A stretch of DNA of 64,000 bases from UBA6244 sp963676875 (GCA_963676875.1 OY781436.1:3720001-3784000), one strand, 5' to 3'. Shown: positions 25,894-34,771, counted from the first letter of the stretch. Notes: generated by a model not told the origin, from the letters alone. Made by a program: numbers and translations.

Positions 25894-27690
25894 TTATGTT
25901 TTCCGTTGGGCATAACTAAGCAGTTTATCATAAAGTTCATGGTTGTCGGCAACCTTTAACCGTTGTCTAAGTCTGAATTTTGCTGACCTGAGACTATTGG
26001 GTGATTGTAGCGTAGCGGCAGCAATTTCAGCGTTGGTAAGTTTCATCAGAATATAACATGATAGTCTGAACTCTGATAAGCTAACTGTGGGGTGTTCTTC
26101 AAAAAAGTTGGCTCTGTAAAAGGGGTATTGTACAGCGAAATTCTGTTCAAATAGATTCCAGTTTTCCTCCACTGAAAAGTTGCTAACCTCCAACAATTGA
26201 GATTTGATAAGTCGCAATCCTTCCTTGTTTACATATGGCTTTAAATCTCTAATCGAATTGAGGAGTTTTTCTACCAATATGGCGTTGTACATAATGTTTT
26301 TATTGCTTATTTCCACAATCTTTTTATTTTCGACAAGTTTATTCTCAGCTGCCTTTTTTTTCAGCTCAACCAATTGATGTGAAGTTTCCAGATGAAGAAG
26401 TTGTTCATTGTTCAACATCTGTTTCGCCATATATTTCCTATATACCATAATCAATGACCATCCCAGAATAATAACCAGTAATATGGCAAAGGCGGCGATA
26501 ATCATAACCGTTCGTTTCCTCCACTTCTCAGCATCCAGTTGCAATGCTTGCATGCTGATTTTCCGCTCCAATTGATCTTTCACAAGCTGATTCTCCTGAT
26601 TTACATAGTCCTCTACTATGTCGTATAAATATTCATTATCCATTCTGTTCGACAGCTTTTCAAATTGTTGGTAGGAGTTTTTTAAATAATCGTACGCCAG
26701 AGGAATGTTTCCCAAGTGAAATTCGATATCCGAAAGTGTTTTATAAAAGTCATTCAATATTTTTGGGGAGTCGGTTGCATCAAAATCATTTTTATAATGT
26801 TCTAATATTTTCTTTGCCTGCTTGTAGTTTCCTTCGCTTAAATAAATATCAGCTAAGTAGGCTTTAAGAACTAAAACCATAAAAATATTATTTTGATTTT
26901 GAAATATGAGTGCAGCCTTTTCAGTATAAAAAAGTGCACTGTCAATCGAACGAAGACTGTCGTATTCAAAAAATACGTTTCCCAAATTGTGGTACAAATC
27001 AGCCAATTGTGGAAGATAGTATCTTGATTTCTCAGCCATTACAATGCTACTCCTTATTAAAGGCAAGGCTTCTCCATATCTTTTTTTCTTGATAAGTGCC
27101 TTTGAGAGTCCTTTACCTATATGTATTAAGAGCAGGGTGTCATTCATTTCTTTAGCCACATTTAGCCCTTCTTTGTAATAAAAAATGGAACGGTCGTAGT
27201 TTTTCAAATTGTTATATATCATGGCCACATTGTTGTTTGCATTGGCAAACAACCTCTTTTGAAACGGTTTTTTTATGTGCTTGATGTAATACAAGCCGTC
27301 GAGGAAATATTTTAATGCTTTGGCATGTTCAGCCTTGTAGTTGTGCATGGTTCCAAGCCCCATCCACGCTTGGTACAACATGGCACTGTCAGCCCCAAGT
27401 TTCGCATAACTTTCTGTTTTAAGAAAGCAGAGTTCAGCCTGATCCATATCATTTTGACGAAGATAGTAATGTCCATAGCTAAGATTCAAAAGCGACTTTA
27501 CCGACAGATCATCATCTTCCTGTGATAAAATTTTGGCCGAATCTGTATACATCTTCATTGTATCTATATTGACCTGCAAATAGTAAAAAGCACGATCAAT
27601 CATATCTTGAAAAGATTTTGTGTTTTGTGCTCGTCCGTTGAAAAACAGAACTACCAGCAGTGCAATAATCAGCGAGTATTTAACTTTCAT
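25894..27690 (-). CDS. Membrane-spanning TPR-HTH transcriptional regulator, copy 2
   Basis: This 598-residue protein has the same plan as copy 1: signal peptide (about 1-21), TPR array (about 30-370), one membrane helix near 395-415, coiled coil and a C-terminal HTH (TNAEIAAATLQSPNSLRSAK). The C-terminal third is nearly the same as copy 1, whereas the TPR sensor part has diverged much more. This suggests that the copies read different signals but contact similar DNA. Upstream lies 1.76 kb without a gene that holds several CGTTTC/GAAACG words. Confidence 0.82.
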   Translation of the reverse strand: MKVKYSLIIALLVVLFFNGRAQNTKSFQDMIDRAFYYLQVNIDTMKMYTDSAKILSQEDDDLSVKSLLNLSYGHYYLRQNDMDQAELCFLKTESYAKLGADSAMLYQAWMGLGTMHNYKAEHAKALKYFLDGLYYIKHIKKPFQKRLFANANNNVAMIYNNLKNYDRSIFYYKEGLNVAKEMNDTLLLIHIGKGLSKALIKKKRYGEALPLIRSSIVMAEKSRYYLPQLADLYHNLGNVFFEYDSLRSIDSALFYTEKAALIFQNQNNIFMVLVLKAYLADIYLSEGNYKQAKKILEHYKNDFDATDSPKILNDFYKTLSDIEFHLGNIPLAYDYLKNSYQQFEKLSNRMDNEYLYDIVEDYVNQENQLVKDQLERKISMQALQLDAEKWRKRTVMIIAAFAILLVIILGWSLIMVYRKYMAKQMLNNEQLLHLETSHQLVELKKKAAENKLVENKKIVEISNKNIMYNAILVEKLLNSIRDLKPYVNKEGLRLIKSQLLEVSNFSVEENWNLFEQNFAVQYPFYRANFFEEHPTVSLSEFRLSCYILMKLTNAEIAAATLQSPNSLRSAKFRLRQRLKVADNHELYDKLLSYAQRKT

Positions 27691-28426
27691 CGTGTAACTA
27701 TTTATTTTGGTACAATACTTAAAAGTAAATGCAAAAAGTGAGGAAAATTTGCGTCAATGAATTATTTGAGTAGTTATTTCACTTTTACAACATTTCTATC
27801 ATGATTGAATTTTTTCTCTGATCGGGCTTTCATTTTCTGTAAATGGTTATTTTTTATTTCAGAATCTCTCAGGGCTGTCAACATGCAAATATGGGAACAA
27901 ACGCGGACGTTTGGTTTATAAAACGCGTTTCATTACCGTGTCGAACGAAATTAAAAACGTTTCAAAAGCGTTACAATAGCAATTAATAAACTATATATCA
28001 ATATTATAAAATGCGTTTTTGTAAAGGGGAAATTCCGGTTTGAAACGCTTTGGCGAATGCTAATATACAGGATTTTCCGGAATGCATGGTGAATGTGGCA
28101 GATAATTTCATCCATTGTATGTGTTCGGGATTTCCGTCTATCCTGAAAAGCTGCGTGAACAATATGTTTTTTCCCGCTAGGATCAAATGGGAATAACGAA
28201 AAACAATGTAGGCAAATGATTGATCAAGAATTTGAGCGTCTCGAAACTCCTCGGATAAGCTTTGAGAATCATTTGTGTTAATTGTTTACAATGCTGAATC
28301 CACTCCGAAAAGTCGTTCATACATTAGTTGGTTTTTTTTGAATCACATTGGCTACAAATTAACCACCTAGTGCAGAAGATGCAAGGTGTTGATGAGTAGA
28401 GCTTTGTGTAACTATAAAAACTTGTT

Positions 28427-28480
28427 ATGAGTTGAGATGAGCTTTAAGTTTTAAACACTTCAATACTATATCGGCATTAT
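28427..28480. repeat. Right copy of the inverted repeat enclosing the TPR-HTH genes
   Basis: Blocks 28427-28446 and 28458-28480 pair, as reverse complement, with 23727-23746 and 23681-23703 (one mismatch in each block). With the left copy it brackets about 4.7 kb. Confidence 0.8.
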
Positions 28481-29293
28481 TCACTAACCGGAGTATAGCT
28501 AACTACAGTATATACATGGTGTTACTTTGCGCGGCGATCTAAAGGCTTCAATATTCCGAATAGGATGTCGTTTTTCTGGCGGAAAGGTTGCTGGTTCAAC
28601 TTATAAAAATACCAACTCCTTCATTCTTGTTCTAAACACCTATGACATCTTCTGGTGGATACCAGGTGAATGTGGCAAAAAGCTATAAACTGGTTATTGT
28701 AGAATGAGTGAAAGTACACCTTATATATATAGGCCTAAATCAATTTTCTTTTCAGTCATGGTGCAACAGAAAACCATCTTATTCTTCTCCGGCTTTAATG
28801 TTTCGGACAAACAATGGCTTGTTTGCCGCCAATTGCGTTCCTATGGCCGCATATTGTTCCGGTTTATGGTGGTTGCAATAAAATGATTAGGGCTGTTTAT
28901 CTGTAAATCTTTTTTAGCACTTTTTTTACTGTTTGTTCCTGATTTGAGGTTTTTATAACTGATTTCGTTGATCAAAAGGGCTCTTTTCTTCTCAAGCTGG
29001 CCCTTCATAGGGTGTGTTTTTGTTCATTTTCACCTTTTTTTGGTCGTTTTATACCTTTTTCTTCCAATTCAAGACGTGCTTCTTGCCAGATATAGGGTTT
29101 GTTGGCCGTTTTTTTAATGTTTTGGTGTTTCCTTGATGATCACCTGTAAGACACGATAAATCAACTGGATATAAATTGTGTTTTTTACCCGAAAAGGGCA
29201 TTGGGTGTTTCTTGAAATGGAAATGAAACGTTTCTCATTTGCCTTGCAACGCTATTGTAACTCTAAAAATTATAAGAAAAAATGTTGACCTGC

Positions 29294-29301
29294 TACTTTT
29301 G
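29294..29301 (+). promoter_or_regulatory. -7 box of the surface-protein cassette
   Basis: TACTTTTG, an exact TAnnTTTG match, about 153 bases before the first gene. The palindrome GAAACGTTTC lies 61 bases upstream, where an activator would bind. No standard -33 TTG at the right distance, which would fit activator dependence. Confidence 0.45.
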
Positions 29302-29454
29302 TGTTCGTATCTGCATGGAACGAAAATGTATGTGGAATACGTGTTCTTACAATTTTGTGTGGGATGTAATCCAAAACGCGAGTAGCAAAATTACGAAACT
29401 TAATAACCCAATATATTCACATATGAAAAAATCACTAATTCTAATTGATTAATT

Positions 29455-31095
29455 ATGCAAAAAAATCGACTTTTACCCAAAATCAGAGCACTTGCCGGCC
29501 TAACCGTGTTGGCTATGCTCGGAATGAGTGCTTCCGCAGCGGAAGGGCTCTACATGACGGGGGATGCCAGCATCACTGTCAACGGAGGAGCATCGTTGGT
29601 GGTCGGGTCACTCACTAATACGAGTACCGGGCTAATCAAAAACGATGGTACCGTTGAAATAGCAGGTGATCTCCAAAACGATGGTAGTGCGCTGTTTGAT
29701 GCGGCATCTACCGGCTCTGTTGTTTTTAATGGCACAGCCGCTCAGGCCATTACCGGAACAGCTTCTGTGCATGTCTACGGCCCTGTTGAGCTCGACAATC
29801 CAGCAGGTGTAGCATTAACCGATGCAGCCACCGGAGCCGATGCCACCATCCATGGTGCTTTAACATTTACCAATGGTACCTTTACCCTAAACGGATTTAA
29901 CCTCACCTTGGGTGCAGATGCCGTTAATGCCGATGCTGCCAAGTACTTTGTTACCAATGGAGCAGGTAGTCTGAAACGCAGTGTTCCTGCCGATGGTACC
30001 ACCAACGTGGTTTTCCCCGTGGGCAACAGTGCCTACAACCCCGTTACCCTTCAAAACAGTGCCACTGCCACCGCAGATACATATGGCGTGAAGGTGGTGG
30101 ATGCCTATCCTGCTGCTTTTCCAAGTGCAGACCATATTGTTGACCGCTCATGGATTATCACCGAAGGCACAGCCGGAGGTTCCGATCTTACTGTCACTAC
30201 CCAATGGAATGGTACAGAAGAACTCACCGACTTCGATCGTGCCAATGCTGCTCTCGGACAAACCTCCGACAATGGCGCCAACGTGGCTTGGGGAACTCCC
30301 ACTGCCGCCACCGGTACCAATCCTTATGCCCTCACCAGTGGAGGCATTAGCGTGCTGGGTACCTTTATGGTAGGCGACCAAAACTACACTACCGTCATTG
30401 TCGACTTGAAAGTGTACCTCGCAGGAGCTTACAATACTGCCAACCACAACATGGACAAAACCTTGAATTTGAATGCATTGCTGCCCACCACATCTCCATA
30501 TGACGCAACAACTGTAACCGCAGTTCCTGCTTCAGCCGTTGATTGGGTGAAAATTGAACTGCGTAACAAGACTACCATGGCTGTGGAGAGTTCGTTCTCA
30601 CGTTTCATCGACCAGGATGGACAGATAATCAATGAAAATGAATCTAACTGTTCTTTCCCCGGCCTTGCCCGCGATGAATATTACATTGCCGTAGTACACC
30701 GCAACCATTTAGGTGTAATGACTGCCAACCCTATCGACCTCAATGCTGCATCACCTGCATTTGACTTTACAAGCGGTGCCAATTTATACACAGATGCCGC
30801 CATCACCACCAATGACCCTATGGTTGCAGTGGAAACTGGTGTGTACGCTCTTTGGAGTGGGGATGCGAATGGGGATGGACAGGTGACCTACATTGGTGGG
30901 AGTAACGATCGTTCAGCTATTTTAGGAGTAGTTGGAATAACAACCCCTGGAGATCCATTACTAGCTACCTATAACGATGCAGATGTTAACATGGATGGGA
31001 ATGTAAATTACATTGGTGCTGGAAATGATGGTTTATTCATTTTGAGTACCCTTGGTGCATCTCCAGGTAGTATTTATTATTCACATTTACCTTAA
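29455..31095 (+). CDS. Secreted surface protein with dockerin-like C-terminal repeats
   Basis: A 546-residue protein with a signal peptide (about 1-28, ending ASA-AE) and an Ala/Thr/Gly-rich beta-structured body with repeated NDGT / LTFTNGTFTLNG patterns. At the C-terminus two calcium-loop repeats occur: DANGDGQVTYIGGSNDR (about 469-485) and DVNMDGNVNYIGAGND (about 507-525). They resemble dockerin type I loops. No T9SS domain is present. The codons up to about 30880 strongly prefer C-ending forms, after which the sequence turns AT-rich. First gene of a three-gene plus-strand cassette, 12 bases before the next gene. Confidence 0.75.
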   Translation: MQKNRLLPKIRALAGLTVLAMLGMSASAAEGLYMTGDASITVNGGASLVVGSLTNTSTGLIKNDGTVEIAGDLQNDGSALFDAASTGSVVFNGTAAQAITGTASVHVYGPVELDNPAGVALTDAATGADATIHGALTFTNGTFTLNGFNLTLGADAVNADAAKYFVTNGAGSLKRSVPADGTTNVVFPVGNSAYNPVTLQNSATATADTYGVKVVDAYPAAFPSADHIVDRSWIITEGTAGGSDLTVTTQWNGTEELTDFDRANAALGQTSDNGANVAWGTPTAATGTNPYALTSGGISVLGTFMVGDQNYTTVIVDLKVYLAGAYNTANHNMDKTLNLNALLPTTSPYDATTVTAVPASAVDWVKIELRNKTTMAVESSFSRFIDQDGQIINENESNCSFPGLARDEYYIAVVHRNHLGVMTANPIDLNAASPAFDFTSGANLYTDAAITTNDPMVAVETGVYALWSGDANGDGQVTYIGGSNDRSAILGVVGITTPGDPLLATYNDADVNMDGNVNYIGAGNDGLFILSTLGASPGSIYYSHLP

Positions 31096-31107
31096 TTATA
31101 TTGTAAT

Positions 31108-33360
31108 ATGAAAATCATGAAAAATATTTATATTGTCGCAATACTAATTATAATGCTCGTAGGCGTTGGTCTTCAGGTCAGAGCCCAGACATTTGAGTGT
31201 AGGCTGGCTGTAAACGATATGGGTTATCTAGTATATCAAATGCGAGAAACTTCTGGTGTAAATACGCCTAATACTACTACAACTTTGATAGCGGACATTA
31301 CATTTGTAATTAGATGGCCTGAGGGTATGGGCGCCGATAATTCATTGCTGTGTGCTACAAACGATTATCAGATTGATGATGCATTGGGTAGTAAGCGGAA
31401 TTTTGATGGCTATGACTACAGATATTGGTATTCTAATCAGGGTGTTCCAATTTATCCACCGCATGATTGGATTGTGAATGAATGGGAAGACATAGCAGTG
31501 CTAGTAGCTGTTGGTGGTTCCGGAGTTACTGATTTTGAAATAGCTCCCAATTTTTGGAATGGAACAAGCCTGAATTGGACACAGGGTCCACCTATCATGG
31601 ATTATACTCCAACAATCGTTGGTGGTGCCAACAATTACACCTACCCCACCGTAGTTTACGATTATGTATGGGTTGGTGGTACCGATACACCTCCATTTTA
31701 TAATGGTTCTAGTTGGGGAAACCCGGCTAACTGGATAACTTCATGTGGCAATCCAGTATCGGCATCTCCTACGGCTGGAAATAACTGCTTTATCCCTTCG
31801 GGTTTAACCAATTATCCTGAAAATATGTATTCAGGTGGATTTGCCGGGATAGGTCTTTCCAATAATGTGCGTATTGCAGCTGGTGCTAACATTAATTGGG
31901 GAAGTGCGCTTGATGAGGAATTATTGCATATTTCAGGCAAACTAATGGTTGATGGAACATTAAATATACAACCCAATGCTTATGTTACTGTTGATGGAGA
32001 TACATATCTCGATGCTGCTGAAAGTATAGTTATCCAATCAACTACAGATGGCACCGGCTCCTTTATCAACTATGGTACCATTGACTATGGTGCTGCGGGT
32101 AGTGCAAAAGTGCAAACCTTTATTACAAATGGTAGCACCGCCCCTGCTTTCTATGCTCATTTCGTTACTCCCACAGTACAAAACATGGATGTGATAGATT
32201 TTATGTTGGCTCCCGGAGTTACTTACGCATACGAATATAATCAAGCAACCGACGATTGGGATAATATTTATACACCTCATCCATTAGCTCCAACCAAAGG
32301 TATTTACCTCAGTACCACCGATGGACAGGATCATACATTGGAAGCTGTCGGACACCTAAATACAGGCGATCAACCTGCAGATGTTTCATATGGTGGTGCG
32401 AGCGACTTAAATTTAATAGGTAACCCTTATCCATCTTCTGTGGATTTTTATGCACTGTCTTTTAACAACCCTGATATTTGGGGTCAATACTATCTTTGGG
32501 ATCCAAGCGCAGGTGCCTATATCTCATGGTCTGCGGGTACTCCTGGAGATGGTAGGTATATACAGGTGGGTCAATCTTTCTTTGTCACAACGACAACTGC
32601 TAATCCAACTGTAACCTTCACCGACGACGTGCGTAGCCATAGCACAACGCCTTTCCGCGATGTTATTCCCAATGTGCTTAAGCTTACAGCCGAGGGAGGC
32701 GTAAATGGCTATCTCGATCGTACCTATATCCGTTTTCAGGAAGGAACCACCAGTGGTTACGATCAGGGATGGGATGCTGATCACTGGAATAGCTGGTACA
32801 CTGATGCTACCCAATTGAATACCGTGGCAGAAGATGGTAGCAAGTTGTCCATCAATATGCTACCCCCATTGGATTTAACTAGTGGTGAAATGCGCAGTGT
32901 ACCCATGCAATTTTCTTGTGGTTATGCAGGTGAATACACCATCACCGCTTCACAATTGGAAACATTTGATAACGGAACCGAAATCTGGTTGGAAGACAAG
33001 CAGAATGATGATATTTGGTTCCCCATCAGTACTAATCCTGTTTATTCATTCCAAGCTACTCCCGATGATCTGGCGGACCGTTTTGTAGTTCATTTCTTTG
33101 GCCCCACCGGCATAGATGAAACCTATGATCCCGGAATAAATATCTTCTCCTACGAGCACAATGCTTATGTTACAACTAACGGTACCGAGATGATTAAAGA
33201 CATCACCGTTTACGATTTAAGCGGACGTATCGCTGCTAAAGCCGAAATCAGTGTTGGTCAGCAACAGTACAAACTCTATGTAAACGACAGGAAAAACTAC
33301 TATGTTGTGCGCGTAACAACCGACAAGAGCGTGTTTACTGAGAAAGTATTTATTTATTAA
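31108..33360 (+). CDS. Secreted protein with T9SS type A sorting domain
   Basis: The 750-residue protein has a signal peptide (about 1-26, ending VRAQ), an N-terminal region rich in W and Y, and a middle part with a GxSSWGNPANWIT-type motif (about residue 210) seen in Bacteroidota surface proteins. The C-terminal domain (about 665-750) reads INIFSYEHNAYV ... ITVYDLSGRIAAK ... YYVVRV, a T9SS sorting domain. Function unknown; it is probably displayed or secreted together with its two neighbours. Confidence 0.8.
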   Translation: MKIMKNIYIVAILIIMLVGVGLQVRAQTFECRLAVNDMGYLVYQMRETSGVNTPNTTTTLIADITFVIRWPEGMGADNSLLCATNDYQIDDALGSKRNFDGYDYRYWYSNQGVPIYPPHDWIVNEWEDIAVLVAVGGSGVTDFEIAPNFWNGTSLNWTQGPPIMDYTPTIVGGANNYTYPTVVYDYVWVGGTDTPPFYNGSSWGNPANWITSCGNPVSASPTAGNNCFIPSGLTNYPENMYSGGFAGIGLSNNVRIAAGANINWGSALDEELLHISGKLMVDGTLNIQPNAYVTVDGDTYLDAAESIVIQSTTDGTGSFINYGTIDYGAAGSAKVQTFITNGSTAPAFYAHFVTPTVQNMDVIDFMLAPGVTYAYEYNQATDDWDNIYTPHPLAPTKGIYLSTTDGQDHTLEAVGHLNTGDQPADVSYGGASDLNLIGNPYPSSVDFYALSFNNPDIWGQYYLWDPSAGAYISWSAGTPGDGRYIQVGQSFFVTTTTANPTVTFTDDVRSHSTTPFRDVIPNVLKLTAEGGVNGYLDRTYIRFQEGTTSGYDQGWDADHWNSWYTDATQLNTVAEDGSKLSINMLPPLDLTSGEMRSVPMQFSCGYAGEYTITASQLETFDNGTEIWLEDKQNDDIWFPISTNPVYSFQATPDDLADRFVVHFFGPTGIDETYDPGINIFSYEHNAYVTTNGTEMIKDITVYDLSGRIAAKAEISVGQQQYKLYVNDRKNYYVVRVTTDKSVFTEKVFIY

Positions 33361-33383
33361 TCATCAATAAATCGTAAGAAAAC

Positions 33384-33668
33384 ATGAAATTAAATAATAA
33401 AACGTCAAAGACGAAGAAATTTAAAAAGGCTGTTTTGAATTTGTTGTTGATTACAGCATTCACCTTCAGCTCAGCTGTAGTTTTTGCAGGAGGCCCACCA
33501 CCACCACCACCACCGGGAGGTGGTACTGGAACGGGAGACCAACCGGTAGAAGGTGGTGCCCCCATCGGTGGTGGTAGCTTTATACTGCTGGGTCTGGCCG
33601 CTGCTTATGGCGGTAAAAAGGCATATAACTATTTTACCGGCATGGATGTGGAGCCACTTGAAGAGTAG
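33384..33668 (+). CDS. Small PID-CTERM-like surface protein
   Basis: A 94-residue protein: a basic N-terminus and signal peptide (about 14-36, ending VFAGG), a run of seven prolines, a Gly-rich linker and a C-terminal segment APIGGGSFILLGLAAAYGGK followed by a short charged tail. This is the layout of Bacteroidota PID-CTERM proteins (Pro-Ile-Asp, Gly-rich, hydrophobic, AYG-K-K), but Asp is replaced by Gly. PID-CTERM is regarded as a sorting signal; the processing enzyme is not visible here. It lies 23 bases after the T9SS gene. Confidence 0.72.
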   Translation: MKLNNKTSKTKKFKKAVLNLLLITAFTFSSAVVFAGGPPPPPPPGGGTGTGDQPVEGGAPIGGGSFILLGLAAAYGGKKAYNYFTGMDVEPLEE

Positions 33669-34182
33669 TAAATAGATTAGTGATTCACCCAAAAAAGGAA
33701 GGAACCTAAAGAACCTTATCAATTACAGTAAATATTTTCCTACCTTTTGCTCCCCGGATTGAGTGTTGTAGCTACTTTTTTACCAGAGGCATCAAGCCTG
33801 AAAATGGGAAAACGGTAATTCACAACGGTTAATTCGGGGGGTTTTTTATGCCTTCACACCAAACTACCTTTTGTCATGAAATACTCTATTAAAAATATTA
33901 TACAACCCCAAGTGTGGGTGGAGTGGATTAGAAGATTATTTATGCAACTGCACCTGTATCGCGTCGGCCTGCGAAAGAGATTGGCTACTTTTAAGTAATA
34001 GTAAGTTGGACAAGTTGTTAAAGGTAAAAAACCTCTGTGACCTCTGTGCTTCCGTGGTGAATACAAACCCGAAAAAATGCACCACAAAGACACAGAGAGC
34101 ACAAAGAAAAAAACACAAAGAATAAAACTCTGTGACCTTCGTGCCTCCGTGGTGAATACAAACCCGCAAAAGAAATTGAATC
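33669..34182. other. Intergenic zone with a possible gene relic and short repeats
   Basis: No intact gene. On the minus strand 33740-33855 reads an uninterrupted 37 codons ending in VATTLNPGSKR and a stop, which may be the tail of a lost gene. From 34031 on come the CTCTGTG/CCTCCGTGGTG repeats listed separately. Confidence 0.4.
34031..34166. repeat. CTCTGTG-CCTCCGTGGTGAATAC repeats, copies 1-2
   Basis: Two direct copies (34031-34070 and 34127-34166) of a unit reading CTCTGTGAC-CTTCGTGC-type then CCGTGGTGAATACAAACCCG, each followed by GAAAA/GCAAAA and by CACAGAGAGCACAAAG-type sequence that is partly complementary to the unit. They stand immediately upstream of the GxxExxY pseudogene. Confidence 0.8.
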
Positions 34183-34560
34183 ATGACAGAAAACGAAATT
34201 TCCTCCCTCATCATCGGGTCAGCCATCGAAGTTCACAAACAGCTTGGCCCGGGATTGTTGGAGAGTACAGATTAAGCCTGTCTTGCATTCGAGCTCGAAA
34301 AACTGGGGTTGTCGGTGGTTCGTCAATAGTCGCTGCCGGTAGTTTATAAAGACGTGCGATTGGATGCCGGATATAGAATTGATTTGCTGGTAGAAAACAA
34401 AGTGATACTGGAAATTAAAAGTATTGACGGGTTGGCCGATATACATACTGCACAATTGCTCACCTATTTAAAACTTAAAAACTTAAAGCTGGGATTGCTC
34501 ATAAACTTTAATACGGTGCTTTTAAGAAACGGAATAAAAAGAATTGTAAATAATTTATAA
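34183..34560 (+). pseudogene. GxxExxY protein, inactivated by two nonsense codons
   Basis: One frame of 126 codons from ATG 34183 to TAA 34558-34560 encodes a recognisable GxxExxY protein (SLIIGSAIEVHKQLGPGLLES ... LPVVYKDVRLDAGYRIDLLV ... ILEIKSIDGLADIHTAQLLTYL). It is interrupted by TAA at codon 31 (34273-34275) and TAG at codon 49 (34327-34329). No frameshift is needed. The name-giving motif is itself altered, with Asp in place of Tyr (GLLESTD). The PD-(D/E)XK-like core is intact (DLLVENKVILEIK). The family is widespread in Bacteroidota and of uncertain function. The short repeats flank it on both sides. Confidence 0.88.
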
Positions 34561-34740
34561 ACTCTGCGCCCGCTGAGCCTCCGTGGTGTATAAATTTCAT
34601 CGCAAAGGCGCAAAGAACGCTAAGATAATACGCAAAGAAAAAAACTCTGCGCCCTCAGCGTCTCCGCGGTGCATAACCAACCGCAAAGACACAGAGAACA
34701 CAAAGAAAAAAACTCTGTGCCTCCGTGGTGAACTTTTGAC
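34561..34740. repeat. CTCTGTG/CTCTGCG repeats, copies 3-5
   Basis: Three diverged copies of the same unit: about 34561-34590 (CTCTGCGCCCGCTGAGCCTCC), 34650-34678 (CGCGGTG variant) and 34710-34737 (CTCTGTGCCTCCGTGGTGAA). They are separated by complementary CGCAAAG-type stretches. An open frame beginning at 34583 is made of this repeat and is not counted as coding. Confidence 0.8.
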
Positions 34741-34771
34741 CCACAAAGAAAATAAACCTAAATCTATTGTT

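Larger units (their letters stand above)
27691..29454. other. Long gene-free region between regulator pair and surface cassette
   Basis: 1.76 kb in which no open frame looks like a protein. It has the palindrome AAACGCGTTT (27921-27930), CGTTTCAAAAGCGTTACA (27958-27975), GAAACGCTTTGG-type (28042-28053) and the palindrome GAAACGTTTC (29224-29233). It also has the right copy of the inverted repeat (28427-28480) and a promoter-like box at 29294-29301. A 30-codon open stretch on the minus strand near 28800-28880 could be a gene relic. The region may be a large regulatory zone, a decayed gene, or encode an RNA; sequence alone does not decide. Confidence 0.5.

Noticed and set aside
28213..28275. 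Inverted repeat CAAATGATT/AATCATTTG in the gene-free region
   Set aside because: Nine bases with a 45-base spacer is expected by chance; no further support for an RNA or operator.
7629..28292. Shared 15-mer TTAATTGTTTACAAT at 7629-7643 and 28278-28292
   Set aside because: A match of this length is expected by chance in AT-rich sequence of this size, and the contexts differ (terminator loop versus intergenic).
28004..28886. Two 60-codon open frames in the gene-free region
   Set aside because: No ribosome-binding or promoter signal, no family similarity and odd composition.
34583..34771. N-terminal extension of the small secreted protein
   Set aside because: The extension is translated CTCTGTG repeat sequence; the signal peptide starts after 34772.
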